Shown: piece after piece, positions 53,327 to 62,419 of the stretch
Position numbering within the stretch: the first letter of the stretch is position 1
How the letters are laid out: every line of letters starts with the position of its first letter
Source of the DNA: Micavibrio sp.
GTDB taxonomy: Bacteria; Pseudomonadota; Alphaproteobacteria; Micavibrionales; UBA2020
Length of the DNA stretch: 64,000 nt
Assembly: GCA_028283745.1 (NCBI GenBank)
Contig: JAPWJZ010000009.1
Span: 124,001-188,000 of the forward strand
Direction: 5' to 3'
Notes under the pieces: model-generated
What the model was told of the DNA's origin: nothing
The model's database searches: none
Seen by the model: the letters and a program-made list of their open reading frames with translations, nothing else
Position numbers and translations under genes: made by a program

Positions 53327-54600
53327 ATACAAAAAGCAACACCACCCAATATAAAAACGGCCGCCTTTTCATGGAAAACGTGGACCTTGCCGCCGTGGCG
53401 GAAAAAGTCGGCACCCCTGCCTATGTCTATAGCGCGGGCCAGCTGGAAGCAAACTTCAACGCCTATCGCCACGCGCTGTCCAGCGTGATGTCTGAAAAAG
53501 ACTTTACGCTGTGCTATGCCTGTAAGGCCAATAGCAACCTTGCGGTGCTAAGCCTGCTCAAAAACCTTGGCGCGGGCGCCGATATTGTTTCCGGCGGGGA
53601 GCTGGCGCGCGCCATTGCCGCCGGCGTGAAGCCCGGCAAAATCGTTTATTCCGGCGTCGGCAAATCGGAAGAGGAATTAACCGAAGCCATTCGCCGCAAT
53701 ATCTTCCAGATCAACGTTGAATCCGAGCCGGAGCTGGAGCTGATTTCAAAAATCGCGGTGAAGCTGAAAAAGCAGGTCACCGTTTCCATCCGCGTGAACC
53801 CGAACGTGGATGCGAAGACCCATGCCAAAATCACCACCGGCAAAAAAGAAAATAAATTCGGCATCGACATTAAAAAAGCGCCCGCGCTGTACGCCCGCGC
53901 CAAAAAGCTGAAGAACATTCACGCGGCGGGCGTTGCCGTACATATCGGCTCCCAGCTGACCTCGCTGGCGCCGTTCCGTCGCGCGTATGTGCGAGTGGCC
54001 GAGCTTGTGAAAACGCTGCGCCGCCAGGGCCATGATATTTCCCGCGTCGATCTGGGCGGCGGGCTTGGCATTACCTACAAAGATGAAACGCCGCCGGACC
54101 TGTACCTGTACGCGCTCATGATCCGCGATGTGATTACGCCGCTGGGCGTGCATATTGTGCTGGAACCGGGCCGCTCGATTGTGGGGGATGCGGGCGTGCT
54201 GCTCTCCCGCGTCGTCAACATCAAGCATGGCGATGCCAAAAAATTCCTGATCCTTGATGCCGCGATGAACGATTTAATGCGCCCGTCGCTTTATGATGCC
54301 TACCATGCCGTGCTGCCGCACCGCGAAAAAGGCAAAAAGGCCGTCTACGATGTTGTCGGCCCCGTCTGCGAAACGGGCGATACGTTCTTGACCAACGAAA
54401 CGCTGACCGAGTTGAAAGCCGGCGACCTTGTCGCCATCATGACCGCGGGCGCTTATGGCGCCGTCATGTCATCCAACTACAATACCCGCCCCCTTGCCGC
54501 CGAAGTGATGGTGAAGGGAAAAAGTTTTGAACTGGTGCGCAAACCGCAGACAGTGCAGGACCTTGTGAAGAACGACCGCATTCCGGCGTGGTTAAAGTAA
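53323..54600 (+). CDS. lysA: Diaminopimelate decarboxylase
   Basis: This 425-aa PLP enzyme converts meso-diaminopimelate to lysine. The PLP Lys68 is in CYACKANSN; HIGSQ and GGGLGI near 205-245, EPGRSIVGDAG near 283 and GPVCETGD near 345 complete the fold-III decarboxylase pattern. Length is typical. It is translationally coupled to lptM and followed after 13 bp by the DUF4175 gene. Confidence 0.96.
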   Translation: MNTKSNTTQYKNGRLFMENVDLAAVAEKVGTPAYVYSAGQLEANFNAYRHALSSVMSEKDFTLCYACKANSNLAVLSLLKNLGAGADIVSGGELARAIAAGVKPGKIVYSGVGKSEEELTEAIRRNIFQINVESEPELELISKIAVKLKKQVTVSIRVNPNVDAKTHAKITTGKKENKFGIDIKKAPALYARAKKLKNIHAAGVAVHIGSQLTSLAPFRRAYVRVAELVKTLRRQGHDISRVDLGGGLGITYKDETPPDLYLYALMIRDVITPLGVHIVLEPGRSIVGDAGVLLSRVVNIKHGDAKKFLILDAAMNDLMRPSLYDAYHAVLPHREKGKKAVYDVVGPVCETGDTFLTNETLTELKAGDLVAIMTAGAYGAVMSSNYNTRPLAAEVMVKGKSFELVRKPQTVQDLVKNDRIPAWLK

Positions 54601-54613
54601 TGGGGTGGCCTGA

Positions 54614-57600
54614 ATGACCTCTGGCGGCGCAGTTTTTAACCTTGTCTTTGTCAGCAGCTTCGTCACGCTTTTCCTCGAGCGTTTCTGGCGCAGCTTCTGG
54701 CCCGCCCTGTCTGTGCTGTTCGTTTTCATTGGTCTTGCCTGCTTCAAATTCTTTTTCCTGCTGGGCGCAGGCACGCACTTCGCGCTGCTGCTGTTGTTTG
54801 CGGCGGCGTTCTATGCGGCGGCAGCGCGCCTTGGCGCGCCCTTCCGACTGCCCCGCGCGTCCGATGTCCGCCGCGCCATTGAAAGACAAAGCGGCCTGAC
54901 CCACCGCCCGCTGGAAGCCATGACCGACCGCCCCGTGCAGGGCACAGGGCCGGAAGCCGCGCAGTTGTGGCTGCGCTATCAGGAACGCCTGCGCAAAGTC
55001 GGCGGACGCCTGCGCATTCACCGCCCGCACCCGAACGTGGCAGGGCAGGATAAATTCAACCTGCGTTTCGCAACACTTATCATCATGCTGCTGGGCATTG
55101 CGGTGGCGCGGCAGGAAACGCTGTTCCGACTGCGTGAAGCCGCAGCGCCGGATGTGCGCCCGCTGCTGCAGCTTGCTCCCGTTGCGCTTGACGCCTGGAT
55201 TGCGCCGCCGGATTACACGCACCTAAACCCCGTGTTTCTCGCCACCACGCAGCTGGGCGCCGCCGCGCAAAAAGGCCATGTCGAAGTGCCGGAAAACAGC
55301 ATTTTGAAAGTGCGCCTTGCAGGCTACAGCAACGCGCCCCGGCTAAGCTATGGCGACGTGGAATACGCCTTCACGCAAAGCCAGCCGAAAAACTTCACGC
55401 TGGAACTACCGCTAACCAAAAGCGGCGAATTGAAGATCACCCAGTGGTTCTTCCGCAGCCTTGGCCGCTGGCCCGTGACGGTTGTCGAAGACCATGCCCC
55501 GGGCATCGTGATTTTGAAGACAGACAAGACCAAGCGCAGCGCGCTTAAAATTACCTATACCGCCAAAGACGATTACCACATTAAAAGCGTCATCGGCACC
55601 ATCAAGCCGACGGCAGAGCTGCTGAAAACCTTCGGCACCAAAACCGTTGACTTCGACCTGCCGGCGCCGGAAAGCGGCGACAAGGAAATGGACTATGTGA
55701 CGGATTTAACCTCCCACCCGTGGGCGGGTTCCCCCGTTATCCTCACCCTGTCCGCGGCGGATGATGCGGGCCACGTGACCGAAAGCGCGCCCGAAACCGT
55801 GACGCTGCCAGAGCGTATTTTTACCAACCCCGTCGCCCAGCGTATTATTGCGGAACGTAAAAAGCTGATCTGGTACGGCGATAGCGTGACGCAAAAACTG
55901 GTCATTACCGCGCTGACGGACGTTGCCAGCCACCCGGAAAATTACAAGTGGGATAATACGACCTTCCTCGGCCTTGCCGTTGCTGTAAAGCGCCTCGCCT
56001 ATGACGGCACCGCGGAGGCCGTGCAAACCGTCATTCCCTTCCTGTGGGACCTCGCCGTGCGCGTGGAAGACGGCGGCCTGCAGCTGGCCGCGCGGGAGCT
56101 GAGCGATACCCTGCAGAAACTTTCCGACGGGCTGAAGGATAAATCCCTGACCAAGGAACAGGTGCAGGAACTGATGGATAACGTGCAGCAAAAAATGCGC
56201 GAATACGTCAAGAACCTTGCCAGCGAAATGCAGCAGCGCCAGCAGGACGGCAAGAACATGCCGCAAATGTCGCCCGAGCTTGCCAACAAGATCATGAAAA
56301 ACGTCGACATGCAAAAGTTGATGGACCAGATGCAGCAGCTGAGCCAGGGCAGCGAGCGCGAGCAGATGGAAAAGATGGCGCAGTACATGAAAAACGCCGT
56401 CGACAACATGGACTGGCGCAAGCTGGACCAGATGCAGAAGGGCCAGCGCCAGTCCATGGAAGGCCTTGATGAATTGCAAAAGCTCATCGAGCGCCAGCAA
56501 CAGCTGATGGACAAAACCAACAAGCTGCAGCCAAAAGACCAGCAGGATAAATCCATACAGGAACAGCCGCCGGAAGAAAAAGAACCGCCGAAAGACAGTT
56601 CTTCCAAACAGGACGATAAAAAAGACCAAAACCCGCAGGACCAGAAGCAGCAGGCTGATAAAGACCAGTCGCAGCAGCAGCAAGGCGGCGATAAGGGCGA
56701 ACAGAAAAGCCAGGAACAGCAGCAAGGCCAAAGTGGCAGCAAGCAGCCGGATCAATCCGCCCAGCAGCAATCGGGCTCCGGCCAACAACAACAACAACAA
56801 CAGGGCGGCAATCAACCGGGGCAGCAAGGCCAACAACAGCAAAGCAGCGGCCAGCAACCTTCGGGCCAACAAGGAACAGGGCAGCAGGCGCAAGGCCAGC
56901 AGCAAGACGGTACGCAAGCTGGCCGGCAAAGCGGGCAGCAGCAGGGCAGCGGCAATAACGACACGCAGCCCATGCCGGTTCCTGTACCGGGCGGCGATGG
57001 CCAGAAGCAGGCACAGCAACAGCAGGGCATGAACGGCCAGACAGGCACGTCGCAAGGCAACCCGCCGCAGCCCGCCCCGGCGCAAGGCGATGCGATGCAC
57101 CCGCCCCCCACGCCCGCGCAATCCGCGCAGCAGCAGGGTCAGCAAACACAGGGGCAGGGGCAACAGCAGCCGCAAGGACAGCCGTCACAAGCCGTTCAAC
57201 AACAATCGGGGCAGGAACAGCCGCAGGACAGCCAGCAGGCGCAAGGGCAGCAGCTGAAAATTATCGGTCAGGAACCGAATGATGCGGCGGTGCCGAAGGC
57301 GGACAGCAAGGCCATGCAGCAGGCGCAGCAACAGGCCGCGCCGCAAAGCCCGCCCATTCACAACACGAAAGACGGCGCGGCGGAGCAAGGCACCATCCGC
57401 GACAAACTGGGCGACATCATGCGCAAAATTGGCGAAGGATTGCCGCAACTGCCCGACAATTTTGCCAAGGGCGACCAGGCCATGCGCCAGTCCAACCAGG
57501 AGCTGAAGGAGAATGACGCCAAAGGCTCCATACCGTACCAGAAGGAAGCGCTCGACCAGCTGAACGGCGCGATGGATAAATCGGTCAAGCAAATGGCCGA

Positions 57601-57859
57601 CCAGTTGCAGTCAACGCTGCTCAACTTCGGCTTTATGCCGGGCGGTGCGGAAAAAGGCTTTGGCAATGGCTTTGATCCGCTGGGCCGCAACATGAACGAC
57701 GGCAAGCCCAACGCCGACAGCGACATCAAAATTCCCGACGAGAAAGAGCGCCGCCGCGTGCAGGAAATCATCGAAGAACTGCGCGCGCGCTCCAACGACT
57801 ACAGCCGCCCGCGCGAAGAACGCGAATACATCGACCGGCTGCTCGACCAGTTCAACTAA
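54614..57859 (+). CDS. DUF4175 (TIGR02302) membrane protein with Gln-rich region
   Basis: This 1,081-aa protein is longer than most of its family. Membrane segments lie at about 25-75 and 146-163, followed by a periplasmic-looking domain (PPDYTHLNPVFL near 197) to about residue 480, a helical Met/Gln region, then a Gln/Gly/Ser-rich low-complexity stretch at about 630-910, and a conserved end (DSDIKIPDEKERRRVQEIIEELR, then REYIDRLLDQF). The family is alphaproteobacterial and often sits next to lysA; its function is not established. The extra length comes from the Gln-rich stretch, which is prone to length variation. Confidence 0.85.
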   Translation: MTSGGAVFNLVFVSSFVTLFLERFWRSFWPALSVLFVFIGLACFKFFFLLGAGTHFALLLLFAAAFYAAAARLGAPFRLPRASDVRRAIERQSGLTHRPLEAMTDRPVQGTGPEAAQLWLRYQERLRKVGGRLRIHRPHPNVAGQDKFNLRFATLIIMLLGIAVARQETLFRLREAAAPDVRPLLQLAPVALDAWIAPPDYTHLNPVFLATTQLGAAAQKGHVEVPENSILKVRLAGYSNAPRLSYGDVEYAFTQSQPKNFTLELPLTKSGELKITQWFFRSLGRWPVTVVEDHAPGIVILKTDKTKRSALKITYTAKDDYHIKSVIGTIKPTAELLKTFGTKTVDFDLPAPESGDKEMDYVTDLTSHPWAGSPVILTLSAADDAGHVTESAPETVTLPERIFTNPVAQRIIAERKKLIWYGDSVTQKLVITALTDVASHPENYKWDNTTFLGLAVAVKRLAYDGTAEAVQTVIPFLWDLAVRVEDGGLQLAARELSDTLQKLSDGLKDKSLTKEQVQELMDNVQQKMREYVKNLASEMQQRQQDGKNMPQMSPELANKIMKNVDMQKLMDQMQQLSQGSEREQMEKMAQYMKNAVDNMDWRKLDQMQKGQRQSMEGLDELQKLIERQQQLMDKTNKLQPKDQQDKSIQEQPPEEKEPPKDSSSKQDDKKDQNPQDQKQQADKDQSQQQQGGDKGEQKSQEQQQGQSGSKQPDQSAQQQSGSGQQQQQQQGGNQPGQQGQQQQSSGQQPSGQQGTGQQAQGQQQDGTQAGRQSGQQQGSGNNDTQPMPVPVPGGDGQKQAQQQQGMNGQTGTSQGNPPQPAPAQGDAMHPPPTPAQSAQQQGQQTQGQGQQQPQGQPSQAVQQQSGQEQPQDSQQAQGQQLKIIGQEPNDAAVPKADSKAMQQAQQQAAPQSPPIHNTKDGAAEQGTIRDKLGDIMRKIGEGLPQLPDNFAKGDQAMRQSNQELKENDAKGSIPYQKEALDQLNGAMDKSVKQMADQLQSTLLNFGFMPGGAEKGFGNGFDPLGRNMNDGKPNADSDIKIPDEKERRRVQEIIEELRARSNDYSRPREEREYIDRLLDQFN

Positions 57860-57881
57860 TCAGAAACCTGAAGGGCTGTTA

Positions 57882-58268
57882 TTACGCCGCGAGCGCAACG
57901 GAAATGCGCTTGGTGATTTCATCAAGCGTGAAGGGCTTGCTGATGACTTCGTGCGCCAGAAAATCAAGGTTGTGGGCGCGCTGGCGCTGGTTGGAATAAC
58001 CGGACATCATGAGGATGCGGGTATTGGGGTAATCTTTCGCGACTTTGAGCGCAAGGGCGATGCCGTCAAGATCGGGCATGACGATGTCCGTCAGCAACAA
58101 GTCGTATTTGCGTTTGCCAAGGGCTTCGAGCGCGGCGTTACCATCCGGCACCACAGTCACGGCGTAACCCGCGTAATTCAGGGCGCGTTCCACAAACTGG
58201 CGGACGGAAGGTTCGTCATCGGCCACCAGCACCCATTTTGTATCGTCGCTATCTTTGCTCATGCTCAA
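57882..58268 (-). CDS. cpdR: CpdR-like single-domain response regulator
   Basis: This 128-aa protein is a receiver only. ADDE at 17-19, phospho-acceptor Asp61 in LLLTDIVMPDLDG, and Lys111 in SKPF are intact. The LTDIVMPxxDGI text and length match CpdR, which in its unphosphorylated form directs ClpXP to the cell pole. CheY is the alternative. It converges with the DUF4175 gene and is followed upstream by the zinc-ribbon gene. Confidence 0.75.
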   Translation of the reverse strand: MSMSKDSDDTKWVLVADDEPSVRQFVERALNYAGYAVTVVPDGNAALEALGKRKYDLLLTDIVMPDLDGIALALKVAKDYPNTRILMMSGYSNQRQRAHNLDFLAHEVISKPFTLDEITKRISVALAA

Positions 58269-58285
58269 AATTCCTTTTTAAAAAA

Positions 58286-59182
58286 TCAAGGGGCGACAAC
58301 ACGCACATCCAGCGTTTTACCGTCTTTGGGCGCATCGTCAAAATCAAGCGTCACGGGTATGCTGTCACCGGCGGCCAGCATTTTGCTGCCGTCGCCGGGG
58401 AATTCCCATGTTTTCAGTACCGCGCCGTAGGCACTTTTAATATGTGCTTCCAGCGGCGGATAAGCGATGGGGTCTTCGGAAATATTGGTAAGTTTGGCGC
58501 GGGCAGCAAGCTTGCGTTTATCACCCGCAATGCTGTCTTCGGCGGAAAGCCCGGCCAGCTGCAACCCTTCACCCGGCGCCGACAGGCTGAAGCCGAGCGA
58601 CTGGTAAAAATACGCCATAGAGGGCATGTGCCGCATGACCGGCCCGCGGGCCAGGAACAGCACCGACAGCGTGGCAAAAGCCAGCAGCAAAAACGTGAAC
58701 AGGCCAAACTGCCGCGCATCCATACCCATCGGGCGGTGCGTCATGACGGGCACTTCGAACCCCTTGGCAGACGGCGGCACCATGAGCGGTTTAACGGCGT
58801 TCGGAATATGGCCGGACGCGGCATGATCGTGCGTGACGTGGCCGGGCGGCACATGGCCGTCATCTTCGGTGAAGTACTGGCCCTTGACCAGCGGCTCGAA
58901 GGCGATGGGGTCTTCGGGCACGACCTCTTCGGGTTCTTCCACATCCCATTCCGCGCGCACTTCGGGCGCGGTGACGGGCGGCGTGTCTTCGACGAGGAAC
59001 ATCCGGTCATCGCCCGGCGGCGGGCCTTGCGCCATGTCATCGTCGGCAATTTCTTCGGCGGTCGCTGCGGGCTGGTTCCAGACATGATTGCACTGCATGC
59101 AGCGCACAACCCTGCCGCCGGCGCCAAGGCGCCGCGGATCAAGCCGGTAGGTGGTGTGGCATTCAGCGCAAGTAAGCTGCAT
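58286..59182 (-). CDS. MJ0042-type zinc-ribbon membrane protein
   Basis: This encodes 298 aa. An N-terminal zinc ribbon has Cys5-x2-Cys8 and Cys28-x2-Cys31 with VVRCMQCNHVW. An acidic linker follows (about 40-120), then a membrane helix at about 160-182 and a C-terminal DUF3426-like beta domain (LAARAKLTNISEDP, then IPVTLDFDDAP). In alphaproteobacteria this gene usually lies divergent from ftsE, as here. Function is unknown. Confidence 0.82.
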   Translation of the reverse strand: MQLTCAECHTTYRLDPRRLGAGGRVVRCMQCNHVWNQPAATAEEIADDDMAQGPPPGDDRMFLVEDTPPVTAPEVRAEWDVEEPEEVVPEDPIAFEPLVKGQYFTEDDGHVPPGHVTHDHAASGHIPNAVKPLMVPPSAKGFEVPVMTHRPMGMDARQFGLFTFLLLAFATLSVLFLARGPVMRHMPSMAYFYQSLGFSLSAPGEGLQLAGLSAEDSIAGDKRKLAARAKLTNISEDPIAYPPLEAHIKSAYGAVLKTWEFPGDGSKMLAAGDSIPVTLDFDDAPKDGKTLDVRVVAP

Positions 59183-59374
59183 GGGGCTCCGGGAAAGTCC
59201 CTTTTTTCAAGAAGATGAGTTCAAATAAAAGTGGCATAAGCGCCAAAATAATAATAGCATATAAATTGTTAATTTTTGAGTACATACTGAGGACGATCAC
59301 CGGCACGTTATGACATGTAACACCCTGTCATTTAACACTGCCCTTTTCACCTCAAAAGTATGCGGGGGCCATGC
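59183..59374. other. Divergent intergenic region upstream of ftsE
   Basis: This is 190 bp between the zinc-ribbon gene and ftsE. The middle (59225-59285) is AT-rich and likely holds the promoters of both genes. GGGGG at 59364-59368 serves as ftsE ribosome-binding site. Confidence 0.35.
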
Positions 59375-60061
59375 ATGGCATTGGTTAAGTTTTCCAACGT
59401 CGGTCTGCGCTACAGCACCGGACCGGAAGTTCTGAACGACCTGTCCTTCGAGCTGGAAGCGGGGTCTTTCCATTTCCTGACCGGGTCTTCGGGCGCGGGC
59501 AAGACTTCATTGCTCAAGCTCCTCTACCTTGGCCAGCGGCCCACCCGTGGCATCATCAACATGTTCGGCAAAGATCTGTCTGTCATGCCGCGCCGCAACC
59601 TGCCGGAAGTGCGCCGCCAGATCGGTATTGTGTTCCAGGATTTCCGCCTGCTGTCGCACCTGTCGGCCTTTGACAACGTGGCGCTGCCGCTGCGCTGCGC
59701 CGGCGCGTCGGAAAAAGACATCAAGACCAACGTGGCCGAACTGCTTGGCTGGGTCGGCCTTGGCGACAAAATGGAAAAACGCCCGCCCACCCTTTCCGGC
59801 GGCGAACAGCAGCGCATTGCCATTGCGCGCGCCGTCATCAACCGCCCGAAACTGCTGGTGGCGGATGAACCGACCGGCAACATCGACCATGAAATCGGCA
59901 CCCGCATCATTCACCTGTTCGAAGAACTGAACCGCCACGGCACCACCATTCTGATTGCAACGCACGACAGCGACATCATCAACCATTTCGACCATCCGCA
60001 AATCAAGCTGGACAAGGGCATGCTTACCGTCCTTCCCAAAAAAACAGCGAAGGCGGCTTAA
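59375..60061 (+). CDS. ftsE: Cell-division ATP-binding protein FtsE
   Basis: This encodes 228 aa. Walker [10 protein letters not shown] (37-45), Q-loop FQDFRLL, signature LSGGEQQR and Walker [11 protein letters not shown] are all intact. With FtsX it forms the MacB-type ABC complex that controls periplasmic cell-wall hydrolases at the septum. The ATG at 59375 is chosen because it begins the family-typical sequence; an ATG at 59360 overlaps the ribosome-binding site. ftsX follows after 6 bp. Confidence 0.94.
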   Translation: MALVKFSNVGLRYSTGPEVLNDLSFELEAGSFHFLTGSSGAGKTSLLKLLYLGQRPTRGIINMFGKDLSVMPRRNLPEVRRQIGIVFQDFRLLSHLSAFDNVALPLRCAGASEKDIKTNVAELLGWVGLGDKMEKRPPTLSGGEQQRIAIARAVINRPKLLVADEPTGNIDHEIGTRIIHLFEELNRHGTTILIATHDSDIINHFDHPQIKLDKGMLTVLPKKTAKAA

Positions 60062-60067
60062 ACGCGC

Positions 60068-60994
60068 ATGACCACCGAACCGAAAAAAATGCTGCCCGGC
60101 AAATACCAGTATGACATCGGCCTTGATGAAGGCGCGGGCGCGCACCTTGTCGCCTGGGTCACGGGCCTGCTGGTTTTCTTCGTGACGCTGTCGCTGGCCG
60201 TGAACCTTGGCCTGAACACCGTGACGCAAAACTGGGTTACCGGCCTTTCCGGCAGCCTGACGGTTGAAGTCACCCCGCCCTTCGCCGCCGATAAGCCGAC
60301 GGCCGACCAGCAAAAAACCTTCGACGATAAAGTGAAGAAGGTGCTATGGCTGGCAAAGCAGCACCCCGCCGTTAAGGAAGGCACGCAGCTGAGCCGCGAT
60401 GAAATTACCGCTCTTATCCGGCCGTGGCTGGGCGACCACATGCCGGAAGGCCTGCCCCTGCCCGCCATCATCGACATCAAGCTTGCGCCCAATGCGGATA
60501 TTGCAAAACTTGAAACCGATATTAAGGCGCTTGTGCCCGAAGCCGTTATTGACAGCCATACGGACACGCTGGACGACGTAAAAACGCTGATTGCCACCGC
60601 GCGACTTTTCGTGCTGCTGCTGACAGGCGTGATCGTGCTGCTCACCGCCGCCTCCATTTCCGGCATTGTGCGGTCAAAGCTGGCCATTCATGCGCAGGAA
60701 GTTGAAACGCTGCACCTTGTCGGCGCGTCGGACGAATATATCGCCCGCCAGTTCCGCCACCATACGCTGAAGGGCACGCTGAAGGGCGCAATCCTCGGCG
60801 TTGTCTGCATGGTCGTGACTATTCTTGGCATCAGTTACATGACGCATACGATTGATACCGCCATCTTCCCGCATGTGCGCCTTATTCCGGTGCAGTGGGG
60901 TTTGCTGGTGGCGGCGCCCGTGCTGCTCGGCTCCCTCATCGCGCACTTCACCGCGCAGCGCACGGTGATGGCCGAACTCTCGAAGCTGCCGTAA
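60068..60994 (+). CDS. ftsX: Cell-division protein FtsX
   Basis: This 308-aa protein has four membrane segments (about 33-52, 175-200, 234-258, 275-296) with the large extracellular loop between the first two, as in FtsX. The FtsX/MacB core AISGIVRSKLAIHAQEVETLHLVGASDEYIARQFRHH is visible in parts at about 195-235. It pairs with ftsE immediately upstream. Confidence 0.92.
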   Translation: MTTEPKKMLPGKYQYDIGLDEGAGAHLVAWVTGLLVFFVTLSLAVNLGLNTVTQNWVTGLSGSLTVEVTPPFAADKPTADQQKTFDDKVKKVLWLAKQHPAVKEGTQLSRDEITALIRPWLGDHMPEGLPLPAIIDIKLAPNADIAKLETDIKALVPEAVIDSHTDTLDDVKTLIATARLFVLLLTGVIVLLTAASISGIVRSKLAIHAQEVETLHLVGASDEYIARQFRHHTLKGTLKGAILGVVCMVVTILGISYMTHTIDTAIFPHVRLIPVQWGLLVAAPVLLGSLIAHFTAQRTVMAELSKLP

Positions 60995-61017
60995 CGGCCT
61001 GATATGACGGGCATGCC

Positions 61018-61623
61018 ATGGCGACCTTAACCAGACCCACGTTGAGCAAGGCGACATGCCTCTGGCTTGCGGTCGTCTTCCTGACCGCGTTGTGGCTGGG
61101 GGGGCTGCACTGGTTTACGCGCAGCATCATCGACATTCGCCCACCGGACGCAAAACCCGCCGACGCGGTTGTGGTGTTGACAGGCGGCAGCAACCGGCTG
61201 AACACCGGCTTCAAGCTGCTGGATGATAAAATGGGTAAAAAACTGTTTATTTCCGGCGTTGCCCGCGGCGTTGAAGTGCGCGAACTTTTCGAGCAGTGGA
61301 AGGAAGAGGACGACACCAGCCTTGACTGCTGCGTCGTGCTGGGGTTTGAAGCCGAAGACACCATCGGCAATGCGCGTGAAACCATCGCGTGGCTGCGGAA
61401 GGAAGGCTATAATTCCATCTTCCTCGTTACCGCCAATTACCACATGCGCCGCGCCATGCTTGATTTTTCAACCCTGTCGCCCGACCTTGCCATTACCCCC
61501 TGGCCGGTGCAACCGGCGGGGCTTGACATGCAGGACTGGTGGCGCGATCCTGCCTACCGCAGCCTGATTTTGCGTGAATACTTCAAATACCTTGCGACCG
61601 TCGTCTGGTCGCTGCTGGCCTAA
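61018..61623 (+). CDS. DUF218 (YdcF/ElyC/SanA) family membrane protein
   Basis: This encodes 201 aa. An N-terminal helix (about 11-32) is followed by a DUF218 domain: DAVVVLTGGSNRLNTG near 48-63, FISGVARG, ARETIAWLRKEGYNSIFLVTANYHMRRA split over 120-150. Family members act in envelope or peptidoglycan homeostasis. It lies in a row with ftsEX and plsC (24- and 17-bp gaps), so it may be in one transcript. Confidence 0.88.
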   Translation: MATLTRPTLSKATCLWLAVVFLTALWLGGLHWFTRSIIDIRPPDAKPADAVVVLTGGSNRLNTGFKLLDDKMGKKLFISGVARGVEVRELFEQWKEEDDTSLDCCVVLGFEAEDTIGNARETIAWLRKEGYNSIFLVTANYHMRRAMLDFSTLSPDLAITPWPVQPAGLDMQDWWRDPAYRSLILREYFKYLATVVWSLLA

Positions 61624-61640
61624 AAGGAACATATGCGGCT

Positions 61641-62396
61641 ATGAACATTTTGCGCTCCATCATCTTCAATATCTTCCTTGTTGTCGGCTCGCTGTTCCTC
61701 AGCATTGTGCTGCTCTGGTCGCTGGCCCTGCCCGCCGATAAATGCGCGGTGGTTGTCAGCACCTATTACGGCGGCTACATTCGCTGGATCACGCGGCACA
61801 TCATGGGCTTGAGGCTGGAGCTGCGGGGGCTTGAAAACCTGCCGGTAGATACGCCGTGCATTCTTGCAGCCAAGCACCAGTCCGCTTATGAAACGTTGAC
61901 CATTCCGTTTACGCAATCCTTCCGCCTGCCCGTCATCATCCTCAAAAAAGAACTCACCAAAATTCCGCTGTGGGGGCTGTACCCGGGCGGCATGGGGCAG
62001 GTTGCCATCAACCGCGGCGAGGGTTTGGAAGCCATGCGATCCATGAGCGCGGGCTGCAAGGCGGCAATTGCGGCCGGCCGTTCCATCATCATCTTCCCGC
62101 AGGGCACGCGCGTGAAACCGGGCGAGATAAAGCCGTATAAACCCGGCATTGCCAAAATTTACCGCGACCTTGGCGTGCCGATTGTACCGGTGGCGCTGAA
62201 CACCGGCGTTTTCTGGGGCCGTAATGCGTTCTTTAAAAAGTCCGGCACGATTGTGTATGAATTCCTGCCCGCCATTCCTGCCGGCCAGCCGCCGCTGAAG
62301 ATGATGGAACAGCTGGAACAGCTCATCGAAAGCGCCAGCGACAAGCTGGTGATTGAAGCCGGCGGCCCCGCCCTGCCCGTGCGCACAGGCGGCTAA
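61641..62396 (+). CDS. plsC: 1-acyl-sn-glycerol-3-phosphate acyltransferase
   Basis: This 251-aa enzyme acylates lysophosphatidate to phosphatidate at the inner membrane. A membrane anchor lies at about 8-31. The catalytic box is KHQSAYE: His79 with Glu84 in place of the usual Asp (HX4E), and motif III is FPQGTR instead of FPEGTR. Both changes occur in alphaproteobacterial PlsC. AAAGGA is 12 nt before the ATG. Confidence 0.88.
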   Translation: MNILRSIIFNIFLVVGSLFLSIVLLWSLALPADKCAVVVSTYYGGYIRWITRHIMGLRLELRGLENLPVDTPCILAAKHQSAYETLTIPFTQSFRLPVIILKKELTKIPLWGLYPGGMGQVAINRGEGLEAMRSMSAGCKAAIAAGRSIIIFPQGTRVKPGEIKPYKPGIAKIYRDLGVPIVPVALNTGVFWGRNAFFKKSGTIVYEFLPAIPAGQPPLKMMEQLEQLIESASDKLVIEAGGPALPVRTGG

Positions 62397-62419
62397 ACTT
62401 CAGCCTGGCGTTTAGAAGA

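Noticed and set aside
55706-57175. Leu-rich minus-strand frame opposite the Gln-rich part of DUF4175
   Set aside because: Leu runs are the reverse complement of CAG/CAA runs (CTG/TTG), so this is an artefact of the repeat.
56700-57200. CRISPR-like or tandem DNA repeat
   Set aside because: The repetitiveness is codon-level Gln/Gly runs without constant repeat-spacer spacing; it is a low-complexity coding tract.
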